Assembly: GCA_019614645.1 (NCBI GenBank)
Contig: JABWDB010000001.1
Span: 5,941,501-6,005,500 of the forward strand
Length of the DNA: 64,000 nt
Reading direction: 5' to 3'
Source of the DNA: Stratiolaelaps scimitus
Taxonomy: Eukaryota > Arthropoda > Arachnida > Mesostigmata > Laelapidae
Shown: in pieces, positions 1 through 10,849 of the stretch
How the letters are laid out: each line of letters opens with the position of its first letter
Numbering within the stretch: the stretch's first letter is position 1
The notes under the pieces: model-generated
Databases searched by the model: none
Seen by the model: only the letters and a program-made list of their open reading frames with translations
What the model was told of the DNA's origin: nothing
Position numbers and translations under genes: made by a program

Positions 1-2683
1 CTGTGTATACGTCGCTATGTAATTGAACTAAAGCTCTAATGGGTCTCATCGCCTGACTGACCAAGCCATGTGGTATGAATAGCTGGTGAGAACGATACAC
101 TAAGTCGTCAAGAACGATCCCTCTCTCTCCAACTCTCTCACCCTAGAATAGGTGATGGCCATTGTATATGTGCTTACGGCATCCACACTTTTTTTATGAG
201 CCGTGGGATAAAATGCATTCTAAGATATCCCGTACAGACGTTCCCGCTTGATTGTGATCTGCTTAACCTCTCCTCTGTCGCTGTCAGCGTCCTCTTCCAA
301 TTCCAAAACCTCTAGCAGCTTTATGACTGTTCTTTTCCGCTCAGACTCACTCTCGTTGTCCTCGCTCGATACGTTCTCTTCCAGCCTGCTCACATAATAA
401 ATCCATCCATTGGCGATAACTGATAGATGATGATGCTGCTTTCTAATGAGATCGTTGTCTTTCGAACCCGAGCCCTTCACACCACCACACCCCCCGGCCA
501 AGTCATCATATCTCCGCCCCCTCCTCATACGGTTATCGCTAGCGCCTAGCCCGTTGACTCGATGCTGCGATCCGCACAAAAGGACACACGCTCGCACGCA
601 CTCACAACGGCAAAAAAAACTCACATTCAACTGACTGTATGAGGCGAAATCGACTTACCGGTCCACTCTACTTAGGACACCATTATATCAGCCAGTACCA
701 CAACCCCTGCTCTCTCTCTCTCTCCGTCGGCGCCCCTTTGCGCGCCAGCGCGCATTCCGTGCGTTTCATTTACGGCTACCACCGTCGCACGTGTGAGACT
801 TCCATAATAATAATAATAATAATAATAATAGTGATAATAACAACGCATCGACGCGGCGGTAAACTGCAACCATAGCTAAATGTGCGGATTATACCATATG
901 TGCCGGTGTTTACTTGCCGCTGAACCGCACCGACGAGCCGAAATGCTCAACCGATATCCGTTTTCCGTTGCATCCTACTGTCGTTACTACGAGACTTACA
1001 GCAGCAGCAGCAGCAGCAACACCACCGCCATCACCACCACGGCAACTACGACGGCCGTGACTACCACTACTACCATTACTACTGCTAATACTAAAACTAC
1101 TGACGAATAAGGAAAGAAAACGAGAAGTTTTGGTTTTCTTTAGTTTCTTTCTTTTCTCTATCGTCGCCAGCAGCCGTTGCCGTTGCCGCTGCTGCTGCTA
1201 CGCCGGGCGGATCAGCCGTCGCTGGTGCGACCTTCGTGTGATCTTTGAGCATATAGGAGAGTGTGAAGACGAAGAAGTCGTAAATAGTGACGCGGGAGGG
1301 AAGGTGACATTTTTATAACACCTTCGCTGCCAGAGCTCCGTTGGCCGCTAACGGAGCAGCAAAGCCAACGCGTCCTCGCCCCCTATCTCGACTCTATACA
1401 CCCCCCCTACCCCGCAACCGTGGCCATCCACTACCCCGCAGCATCAGCGGCGGACGCAGCAGCAGCCACGGAACGAGACGAAGACTCGGAATCCATCGAA
1501 GACAGCATATCTTTAGTTTTAAGCGTTTGTCCTTTAGACACGGCGAGCATATTGTAGTGGTGGTGTGGTGTTGTCTTGATGTCAGATGCTGCCCGTCACC
1601 GACTAGCCTAAAAGGCACAAACGATGTTTAGCGAAACAAACGCACAGGGATGTGTGTGTGTGTGTATACTCGGACACGTTATGTGTGCCCAGACAAACCT
1701 ACGCACGCCTACGGAATGGCATATACATATGGCAACCACACGAGTACCTAGAATGGAACCGATAACGAATCGTGGCAACGCGCTCAGCTCCGATTAGTAT
1801 CTTGGATATGCGCTTGATAGTTTGTTATATACATATGCAAACAAGGCGGCCAGATAAAATATCGCGTTGCGGCAAAATTGTCCTCAGCGATGCTTGATCG
1901 TTGAAAAATCTTAGCGCTAGAGTTCACTTGTGATTATAAGTATTGGCACAAAACGGCTGTCGCCAACCGGCCCAAAGGCTTACCGAATCTCACCACACGG
2001 TAGCATAAATATGTCGGGCCCCTTTTAACAGGCTATGGACATCCGTGTTCACACCCCTATTCATTCTCGTCTCGATATGCTCCAAACGATACAGGTGTAT
2101 CTGACGCACCGACACCTCATTGCTACTCTGCCCACTCTGACTCTAATCGAGTTCGGACCTGGTCGGTTTGAACCCTCGTTTTCTGGTTACTTGAACTTTT
2201 CAACCGTTTTCGTCAAATAGGACTAATCCACTTCTGTGTCCTGTCGTTCTACAAACTCTCAACTCGTATCGACTCCTATAACGATCCGAAAGTTATCTTT
2301 TTCTTAGTTTACAACATTTCAAAGGGAAGTTTCTCGTATTCTATTATTATATGTGAATGTCCTGATCTTTTAGGGCATATTCCTGCCAAATGCGTGTCGG
2401 CTCTATCGTCAAGTCAGGTCTACAAGCAAAGCATTGTCGAAATGGTCGAAGCTGTTTTCGAGTTTCTCGGCGGAAATCTGCGGAACTTTTTTCCTGTTCT
2501 TCATTTTATTTATAAACCTAATTTTCTCGGCCACGTCATCTTCATCATGGCGGTCTATGGTCGATACGGGTCTACCACATTAACAAATGACCAAAATCGT
2601 TGAAGTTTTTCTTTTTCGAGATCGTCGGCACATACACAAATACAAACATACGAACTTATCGGGCTTTGGAGAATACTCATGCG
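1..2683. other. Non-genic stretch with microsatellites
   Basis: No gene recognised. It includes a CT run near 711-723, an (ATA)n run at about 804-832, a CAG run near 1,002-1,018 followed by ACC/ACT triplets to about 1,090, and a GT run near 1,652-1,666. Open frames here are short and follow these triplets. Confidence 0.7.
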
Positions 2684-2769
2684 TAAAGGTAAAGGTTTTA
2701 TTGGTTTATTAAAGGAGCTGCAATTTTTACAATGCTTAAGCTCTCTTATATGTCACGCAGCGGTCGGAA
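2684..2769 (-). repeat. SINE 3' tail fragment (family 1, copy 1)
   Basis: The reverse complement of this stretch matches the 3' half of the SINE at 9,813-9,953: shared blocks are TGACATATAAGAGAGCTTAA, the GCATTGTAAAAATTGCAG region, CAATAAACCAATA-like sequence and the terminal CCTTTACC motif. The tRNA-like 5' half is missing or too decayed to see. Confidence 0.7.
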
Positions 2770-3019
2770 TAAATAACTGTCGATTATTCCATTACGAGAT
2801 AAATACACACAATAAAACATGGTTTGGCTGTACAAAAGAACGCTGAGTAATATGAAAGCTCCGAGTGAGCGAAATTGTTAAGAGAACTTGTCACTGATTA
2901 ACTGGCAATGGGCAGCGTGATACCGACCGCACGGACCCTGACTCCCTAACTGGACTTTCGTGGGCTGTTGACCCACAGCCCATCCCCTACCAGAAGCATT
3001 TCGCTTATCCATATTATGG

Positions 3020-3100
3020 CAGTACTACAGAAATGTTGGGAGGACTCACACCTTCCGAGGGTCACCGCAAGATTTGAACCTGCGAGCGCCTGTCTATTTA
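3020..3100 (-). repeat. Possible tRNA-derived SINE fragment
   Basis: On the minus strand there is a good RNA polymerase III B box, GCAGGTTCAAATC (about 3,071-3,083), in a context resembling a tRNA T arm. No clear A box or tail is visible, so this may be a decayed SINE or chance. Confidence 0.35.
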
Positions 3101-3292
3101 TCCAGATTGTATTTCTAGGTACTACCGAAATTACTGTCAGGACCATGAAAGGAGCTCTCTTTCGGACCTTGTATCTACATCATCCCCAAGGTCGTGGTAA
3201 GTGGGAGTTTGATCGAAGAGATCGTGTTGTGACCCATTGGTCGCGTAGCGGATTACGAACTGTCGGAAGGAAAGTCTTTCTTTCTCTTCCGA

Positions 3293-3358
3293 CGTCAGCG
3301 CGCTGCCTTGGACGGTGGCAAAGTCTCTGGCCTTTGACAATGATATGCCAGACCCCAT
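3293..3358 (+). repeat. Degenerate tRNA-like SINE head (family 1)
   Basis: It begins GTCAGCGCGCTGCCTTGGAC and continues with AAGTCTCTGGC, parallel to the head of the copy at 9,813 (GTCAGCGCGGTGGCTTGGGC then AAGTCTCTGGC). The match fades after the anticodon-stem region. Confidence 0.5.
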
Positions 3359-3399
3359 AAACTTCACCCTACACACACACGTTTCGGCGATTGTAAAAA

Positions 3400-6300
3400 A
3401 TGAAATTGTTGTTACAGTACAGCACTAACGCGATGAAACACAAATGGATGTCATTCGCCTATATCACACAACCGCACAGACGCAAGATAGGACCCGTCGT
3501 TTTTACCCGGCTGTGAGATCAATCGAACCAATGGCACCGCCGAAGTGAACTACATTCACTGAACTGTTTTGATACATTAGTGGAAGAGGATACTTGTAGA
3601 GATGTCTAGATCATTTCATTTACTGGCTGCCAGGTTAAATTACGCCTAGCGATCCTATATTATTAGTATGAAATACTGGGCACACCGTGTTGTTCTCATT
3701 GCTAATCGAAGGATTAGACAGGATTTCATTTTTTCTAGCGAAAACTCTCCCTATTAAGGCAACTCGGGAAGATCCGTCTTGTGGATTACGAGCTGCGCAA
3801 TCGACACTTGATCGTCAATGATACCCACGAGATTTTGCCTCCGTGTCGCAAAACGAACCGAGTAAGCAGGGGAGGGACCACATGGTAGTATACTATTGTT
3901 CCGTACAACAATCAAATTGTCTCAATCACATCGACGGACGATATGACGACCTCATACCCTATTAGTTAGGCAGATCCACCCTTGTGGAACAGTAAGACAG
4001 CGAAATGACACATTGAATGATCGTCGTTCGCACTTTTTCTTCCTTGAACTTGTTATTACAGTAATACATTAATGAACACGCATGTTTCGGCACCACCCAC
4101 CTGTATAATAGTTGACGCATAAATCACCACTTGCGCGATGATCGAACGAATGCACAGCAAACCTTGTAAATGTCGAGCTAAAATGACGGAGCAGTCTCCG
4201 AGTCACGTTCTCAAGATGAAGATCGTTGTTATTTCCGATACTGTCCGTTTCACAGTGAAAACAAGTGGCTTGGCCATTTTTGGTACCTATTAATTCTGTC
4301 AGATTAATGTCCGCAAGGGGTCCCTGATAGACTAGGAAAATAAGCAAATAACACATATTCTCGTACAGATATCGCGATGTGGCTGGATACGCGCAACCAC
4401 GAGTATTTAACGACTGCTGTACATACACATGTTCATTCAACTAGCAATTGGGCGCCTTACCATTTCCAAGCCAGAGCGAATTGAAAGGCTCTGCCTTGTA
4501 CTTCGAATAGTGTACATACAAGACGAATGAGCAGCGATAATTTCTCGAAGGGAGCTTCGAACGGAGTCGAGCCTGCGATTAAACACAACGGATGGTGTCG
4601 ATTCTATCCTCGGCATCTCTGCGTATCGTAGCGAGCTAATTATCGTTCTCCGCCGTGTCGACGACGCCATAGATATACTGCATGGCGATATCTCTGTTTC
4701 GGTTCGGTGCTGTTCTGTTCTTGAACGCCCGTTAGGACTTTCTCTCTCTCTCTTTCTCTCGTTATCCCGAGCCATTGTTCGGCACAGTCTGTGGCTGATG
4801 GCTCGTTCAGCCCCGACCATCGAACTATTGAATGAATTGGCTTGAATTGGCGAAATTTTGGATGAAATCCACCCTCTCTATATCGGCGTTCAGTAACGTT
4901 TCCCTGATCCGGTCCCCAGCCCTTTTAAACAACAGCCACCGCCGTCATCAGCATCACCATCCTACGGAATCCCATTCGCGTTCACCGTCGGCAACAGCAG
5001 CAGCAGCAGCATCCGCTGTGAAGGCGAAGGTGGCGGCGGCGGTAACAGCAATAGCAGCATTCACAACAAGGGTACACCCGTGCCACGGTTCGTTCGAGAG
5101 TCATATGCGATCGTAGGTTGCAGAGGTTCTTTTTGGTTCAACGAGTCCCGAGTCGCACCGCCTGTTTAAGAGTCCGCCACTTTGTCTCGCTCTGTTATAC
5201 AGACTTGTGCCCTCAAACAGACAGACTCACACAGGCCTGTATATGTATTTTTATATAGGTATATATAATATATCGCGGGCGGGCGAGCGGGCGGTCGGTC
5301 AGCCAGGCGCTGGTCTGTGTACTTGACGCGCTTTGCTTGGCCCCCTACTCATCCCGCGATAATATCCCTTAATTGTGGGATAATTGCTCCGTTCATCGAT
5401 AATGACGCTGCTGCTGCTGATGGCGGCGTTCGTTACTCGATGCCTGTCGCCGTTTGAATTCGCAGGACGAAAACATAGAGACGAGGCGAAATCTACCGCG
5501 GACATCGCCATAACCATAGTTAGTGCGGGTAAGTGGCGCCTTAGTAAATACGGCATAGAGGCGGGGTTCAGCTATACGACAATCATCTCGAACCGATCTC
5601 AGCGGACGTTTCCACGTGAAGGTTGAATTCTCGGCACGGGACGGTCGAATCTAGCTCGGCTAATTGCTGCACCTCATTTAGCATTCATTGTTTCACTTGA
5701 CGATTCGTTGATTATTCACTCGCCTCATGGATTAAGATGATAGGCAATTACGACGAATTACTGCAACGAACTTAATCACCAGTTGATCGCGGATAGCATT
5801 CACACGCCAAACGACTTTATTGGTCAAAATGCGCTACTTACGGTTGAATAAGAAGTGATTTTGTACTTAGTACTAGGCGGATTCAGTAACATGCATTGTT
5901 GTCTCAGCAATAAATGTGGTCGAGGTGGTCAAGCTAAATAATTAATTATAGGTCACGAGCATGTTCCGATCTTTTCGGCAGGTTTCGCTGGTGATATAAC
6001 AAAAATCGGGAAACACACATAATAATAAATTTGTAAGTTGAATCTAACGCGGTCACCAAAAGCTGAAAATGAGAGGACACTTGAATTTGGATTGCATAAT
6101 TACAAAATGTACATATGTATATGTATCGTTGTATGTCTTCTGTGAAAGTCGATGTGTTTCATATGAATGTTTCCCTGTAGCAATACCCTTTTATAAATTA
6201 TGTTATAAACGTTCATATCTTACTGTTGTTATATTATATGACATTAAAATCAATCCTTACTCCTCTGAACAGAGACAAAGAAGCTATCTATAATTAGAGC

Positions 6301-6625
6301 TATCCTATTCAATCTCATCTCTGCATTTGTCGTTCGTCTTTCACCTCTGTCGTTTGAATGATTTTCGGAGAGGCTTCGCATCGTGGAACAGATCTCAAAC
6401 TCGACAATTGTGGTCAGGATTTCTGGCTTCACAGCATACTAGAGCACGTGCAGCAAATTACGAACTTTTCATTCATTCCATCGTGTTGAAAGTGATTATT
6501 TCTGCGCATCTCTGAGGTCGAAGGGGAACCAATTCATCATATGTGTACTTATCTACGGGTATAAGTGTAACTTGTAATTTCCCGTTTATATTTCTGTCGT
6601 TTTAGATTCGATTTTTTTTCTTCGC
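3400..6625. other. Non-genic stretch
   Basis: No gene recognised on either strand. There is a CT run near 4,740-4,760 and CAG/GCA triplets near 4,990-5,010. Open frames of 60-127 codons lack family signatures and are not reported as genes. Confidence 0.6.
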
Positions 6626-6710
6626 CGTGTCGTGACATATAAAAGAACTATTAAACATTGTGAAGCATTGCAGCAGTCTCTTTAATAAACCAATAAAGCT
6701 TTACTTTGAC
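6626..6710 (+). repeat. SINE 3' tail fragment (family 1, copy 2)
   Basis: Plus-strand copy of the shared tail: CGTGACATATAAAAGAACT, GAAGCATTGCAGCAG, then TTTAATAAACCAATAAAGC and a final TTTACTTTGACC. It aligns with the tail at 9,882-9,953, with divergence and a small insertion. Confidence 0.65.
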
Positions 6711-8004
6711 CTTTTATTCGATTTTTTTTATTATATTCATTATCACGCCTGCTCATCATATGATTGGATTTTGGTGCCGTCTGAGATTACTCAGAATGTG
6801 CTCAGTGTACTCGCATCACAAGAAAATTAGTGACTATTAAAGAAGTGTCTTCGTATAACATCAACTAAGCGACCATCATGTGTGTGTGAGTACAACCTAT
6901 GAGGGAACATGAGCCGATGGTACAGCAGCCGAACCAGCATAAATCAGATCAAATATCGCCACGATTTTGGTTGCATCTCGAATTTTCATTTCGTCGAGGT
7001 CTCCGTGTTCGGCCGATCGTCCCCGACCAGGTATTGGATGCCCAGCAATAACAACTGAGGTTCGACGCACAAAAGTGAAAGAGAAATAAGAAGACTAATA
7101 TAATATAAATAATGCATTAGTGCATCACGATTGACGACTATTATTATGGTTGCAACCAAATATGTACGCTCACGTATCCCCTAATCAAGTAACTAATTAT
7201 TCACCACGAATATATTCACAACACACAGCGCCTATCTATTAGCCGCTGTTACCATTTCGCTCTCGACCTGTTTTGTTCATGGGAACAGATGACCTTCAGA
7301 TGTTAACTCTCTATGTGATGGGGAGAGTTAACCGTATCAAGGCTATTTCACCAACGAGCTTGATTTCCATTACTCGAATTGTAGAATCGAGTGGTCGGAA
7401 ATAGGCATATATATTCTAATTAGACTTTAGCAGTATTTCGTCGACCTGCGCATTAAGAGCTGTTGTACAATACAATACAAATTCCCCATTATTGATCATA
7501 TTTATCGGCTCGATGTGTGTACCATATAGATACGCACGAACGATTAGAGTTAATTACACGAATTGATACATGCCTTTATAGATGTTTTATTATGACACGG
7601 GGGTGGGCACCGTCTATCCCGAGGAGGGAACGTAACGCCCTCCGCGCGAACGTTAATGTTGTTTGTTTATGCATTCGTTCGGTGCGAGCCACCACGACGG
7701 TTAGTGCATAAGGTTCAACCGGACAGACTCAACGACGTCGATCCGCTTTGGCCCAACAAACAGAAGCATTGAAGTCGGCCCATGTGGTCTAATGCGGAGG
7801 GCCTAAAAACGAATGTGAATTTACGGTACAACCTGAGAGACACCAAATGTATAGATGAAGAGAAATTACTCCATGGAAACGAAAGTGATCAATCAAGAAC
7901 CGCAGCTGAATCCCTCCTTTGGCCGAATAATGGCGGCCTTGAATGATCACCTGGTAATAACACCGGGCCGACGCCCAGGCTAAAACATTTAGCTTTAGCG
8001 GTAT
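6711..8004. other. Non-genic stretch
   Basis: I see no gene, RNA or ordered repeat here. Confidence 0.6.
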
Positions 8005-8148
8005 TTCTTTTTTTTTTGCATTGCCTCGTAGGACGAACCCTTAAATGCAAAATGTTCATCTGTGGGAGTCGAACCCGTGCACCTACGTTCGTCTCCTCCG
8101 GTTGCTAGGCGTACACACAAATGCCCAACTACTAGGCCAGCGGGCTCG
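8005..8148 (-). repeat. tRNA-derived SINE with poly(A) tail (family 2)
   Basis: On the minus strand it starts GCTGGCCTAGTAGTTGGGCA, an A-box-like segment. A B box, GGGTTCGACTCCC (about 8,063-8,075), follows roughly 50 bases on. The element ends in a run of about 11 A (T run at 8,007-8,018 on the plus strand). A box, B box, tail and size fit a tRNA-derived SINE. It differs in sequence from family 1. Confidence 0.65.
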
Positions 8149-9812
8149 AAGTCCTTCAATGACCTGGAAGCGTCCATCAGTCCGATGGAAGTCCTTCGAA
8201 GAATGAGCGCTCGATGGTCAGAAATTGGATATTGTATGAATGAATTTCATTATTTTCGATAGCGTTATCGTTTTTCTCTTTTCTAAAAATATCGACGCAT
8301 TTTCAGTTGCGCCTCACGCGGCTCAAAAGCAGGAAACATGTCGCGATGGGCTCGATTCGATTCTCCGTCGGTCGTCTCTGCCGCGCTTTGCCCCCAAGGG
8401 AAGTTAATGAGGTTCCGATAATAGAGGAAAATTTAATTCTGAGCGTGTCATTGCTGCCGCTGCTGCTGCTGTTGTGGGTGTCAAAAATTAATAACTTCCC
8501 TTTTCCCAGATCCTCACCGCGTGCTCCCGTCTTTGTGGCTATGCTGTGATGCCACAGTTACGCTACAGTACGGCTAACCGGCCCCGTGACCTCGTTTATT
8601 GAGATACACACACACGCACAGACTCAGAGAGACAGAGACACAGCGGCCCTGGCAGCGATCCACCGGACGAAGATGGGGCCATCGAAGGGAACTGTGGCGA
8701 GGTGGTGGTGCTGATGGCTGCGGCGGTGGAGATGGTAGTGGTGGTGGTAGTGGTTAATTAAAATTTCGAGGCAAAGGAAAAGACAGCAGCCTCGCCAGGC
8801 CGCTGACACCGGTCAGTACTGAGCGTCCACTGAGGGCGCGGCCGCGTGGCTACAAGAACGCGCTATCGGTTCCTCTCTCTCTCTCTCTGTCCCCCTCTTT
8901 CTTTCTCCGTAACACCACCCTGCCCCCGTAGCGTCGCGCGCTTGTCTGATTCTGAATAGTGACAGCGAAAACGGCGGCCCGAGCAGAGGTTGACCATCGA
9001 ACGGTGGCATACGGAACAGGTTCTTGCCTTATGATAAGGTATGGCAAGAGTGCAATGCCGGACTGGAGGAGGGGTGAGCTGCTGCCCTATCCAGCTTTGC
9101 CTTTGATCGAAAATTAATAATATGGCAATGAGACGAGGAAACAGACCACACAAAGAGTAGCATTAGCAGCAACAGCAGCAGTAGCAGGAGTAGCAAGTGT
9201 AGATACATTGTCTTTCTGAAGAAACGGTGGTCACCGTCTCGATGCGATGGAGATCAACTGAACGAGATGGAGTGGGCGCCAATGATCCACAGAAGGTCGA
9301 TGTCCGACCGTCACGTGTCGCTGTACAACATTAGTCATCATTAATTTGTCAACAAAGTCGAAATTTGTTGCCGGAAATGAAACGTTGTTTTGTTTTCTTA
9401 TGCGTTTTTGAAAACGAAAACGCATTTGCTCAGATAATTGAATGGCTTAAACGTTGAATGTCCACAACGCACTAAACGTATAATATATATACATATATAT
9501 ATATTTTTTTAATTGAAATATGAAACGTTGGGTAGTGCATCCACACACTGTGGACCAAAAGCGGTGTCCTGCTATTTTCTTCAGATCAAGTGGTTGCCGA
9601 AATCAACTGGACACGTCGAGCGGGGAAAAAAACCATCGATCGTTTATTTTGGGTGTCTAAGAACGATGTGTTTCGAAGACAACTTTCTCGAAGACAACTT
9701 TCTCCCTTCTGCTCCATAGCTTTAACAGAGAAATAGCCTTAGGAGCACGCTAACTAGAGGATAAAGGTCAGTGAACACAAACGTCTAATATGGACGCAAT
9801 CATTTTAGACCC
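8149..9812. other. Non-genic stretch with simple repeats
   Basis: A GGT/GTG-rich segment lies at about 8,698-8,755, a CT run at 8,873-8,890, CAG triplets near 9,160-9,185 and a short TA run near 9,483-9,504. A 15-bp unit (CGAAGACAACTTTCT) is duplicated in tandem at 9,674-9,703. No gene recognised. Confidence 0.6.
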
Positions 9813-9953
9813 GTCAGCGCGGTGGCTTGGGCGGTTAAGTCTCTGGCTATCAGAAGCCAGAGGGTGCAGGTTCGAGCCCCGCTGTGTGACATATAAGAGA
9901 GCTTAAGCATTGTAAAATTGCAGCTCCTTCAATAAACCAATATACCTTTACCC
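9813..9953 (+). repeat. tRNA-derived SINE, most complete copy (family 1)
   Basis: The 5' part is tRNA-like: GTCAGCGCGGTGGCTTGGGC with an A-box-like segment, an anticodon-arm-like hairpin (CTCTGGCT...AGCCAGAG) and a B box, GGTTCGAGCCCC. The acceptor-like start GTCAGCG resembles tRNA-Leu/Ser types. The unrelated 3' part (TGACATATAAGAGAGCTTAA...CAATAAACCAATA...CCTTTACC) recurs at 2,684 and 6,626. It includes an AATAAA. No clear target-site duplication is visible. Confidence 0.8.
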
Positions 9954-10369
9954 ATTTGCGATAATTAAACCACAGAGCTTCGTCATAATTTGTAACAGCC
10001 CTCGTGTTCGCTTACCATACATTCCCCACGATGGAGTCTTCTGAGAGCCGTTGCTAGCAGCGGTATGTCGACAATGCCCGTTCACTGTAATATATTTATC
10101 CACCTTTTAAGAACGACGACTATCGGCTGTACTGTGACAGAATGTTTGCTTGTGTGAACATTGTTTACTAGTGTGAAATGTGTGCAAGAGAACAGCGAGA
10201 TCAGCTCGCAAGATGGGCATCGACAATGGGAATATTAGGCCATGTCCAATGCTGACTGGCCACATAGTACAGGATGCAATGTGGAATAATGTGGTGTGAC
10301 TCAAGCCAGCAAGCGGCGTCCGAATGCAGATTGCATAATTATTAATCCCCTGCCCACGGAGACGTCCAT
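9954..10369. other. Non-genic stretch beside the transposase remnant
   Basis: No recognisable feature. A 93-codon minus frame (10,107-10,388) overlaps the remnant and has no family signature. Confidence 0.5.
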
Positions 10370-10500
10370 GCAGAAAACAAAAGCCCAACCAGAATCAGTT
10401 AAGTTTCATCAAAATGCTCGACCCCACCCGCACGTTCTCGAACAGCAGCCCTTATTCGGCGCAGGATTACACTACTTCGTTCAATAATCACACAAACCAA
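10370..10500 (+). mobile_element. Probable mariner/Tc1 transposase remnant
   Basis: One frame reads ESVKFHQNARPHPHVLEQQ, close to the transposase signature around the second catalytic Asp (consensus FHQDNARPH), with that Asp missing. Shortly after, the next frame reads PYSAQDYTTSF, recalling the PYSPDL...SDYxLF block. A frameshift lies between the two. No terminal inverted repeats were found and the fragment cannot encode an active enzyme. Confidence 0.5.
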
Positions 10501-10849
10501 TTGTTCTCTTGACACCAGCTGTGCCATAGCATGGATACACTACATTCATACACATATCTACAGACAAATATGAACCGACGAAGGAAGAGAATAAGCAAAG
10601 GTGGCTCCGACAGGTCCTCTCATAGTAATATCTCAAACGATTAACAGCTGACGCCTGTCACATAGGGGAACAGCTGAAGGTCAACTCGAAAAACAATCAT
10701 TAAATCTCAACCGTCTACTACAAGCTCACAAGAAAGACACGTCAAAACACGTACGTTCAGTATACTTAGCTTAGTTTATTTAATGTAATATAAGTTCTGC
10801 TCCTCCATTTGTTTGTCTTCTTATAAAAATCTCTTTTTTATTTTTCTAC
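10501..10849. other. Non-genic stretch
   Basis: Nothing recognised. Confidence 0.6.

Noticed and set aside
2160..2180. Minus-strand GGGTTCAAACC, a B-box-like sequence
   Set aside because: No A box or tail; single short match.
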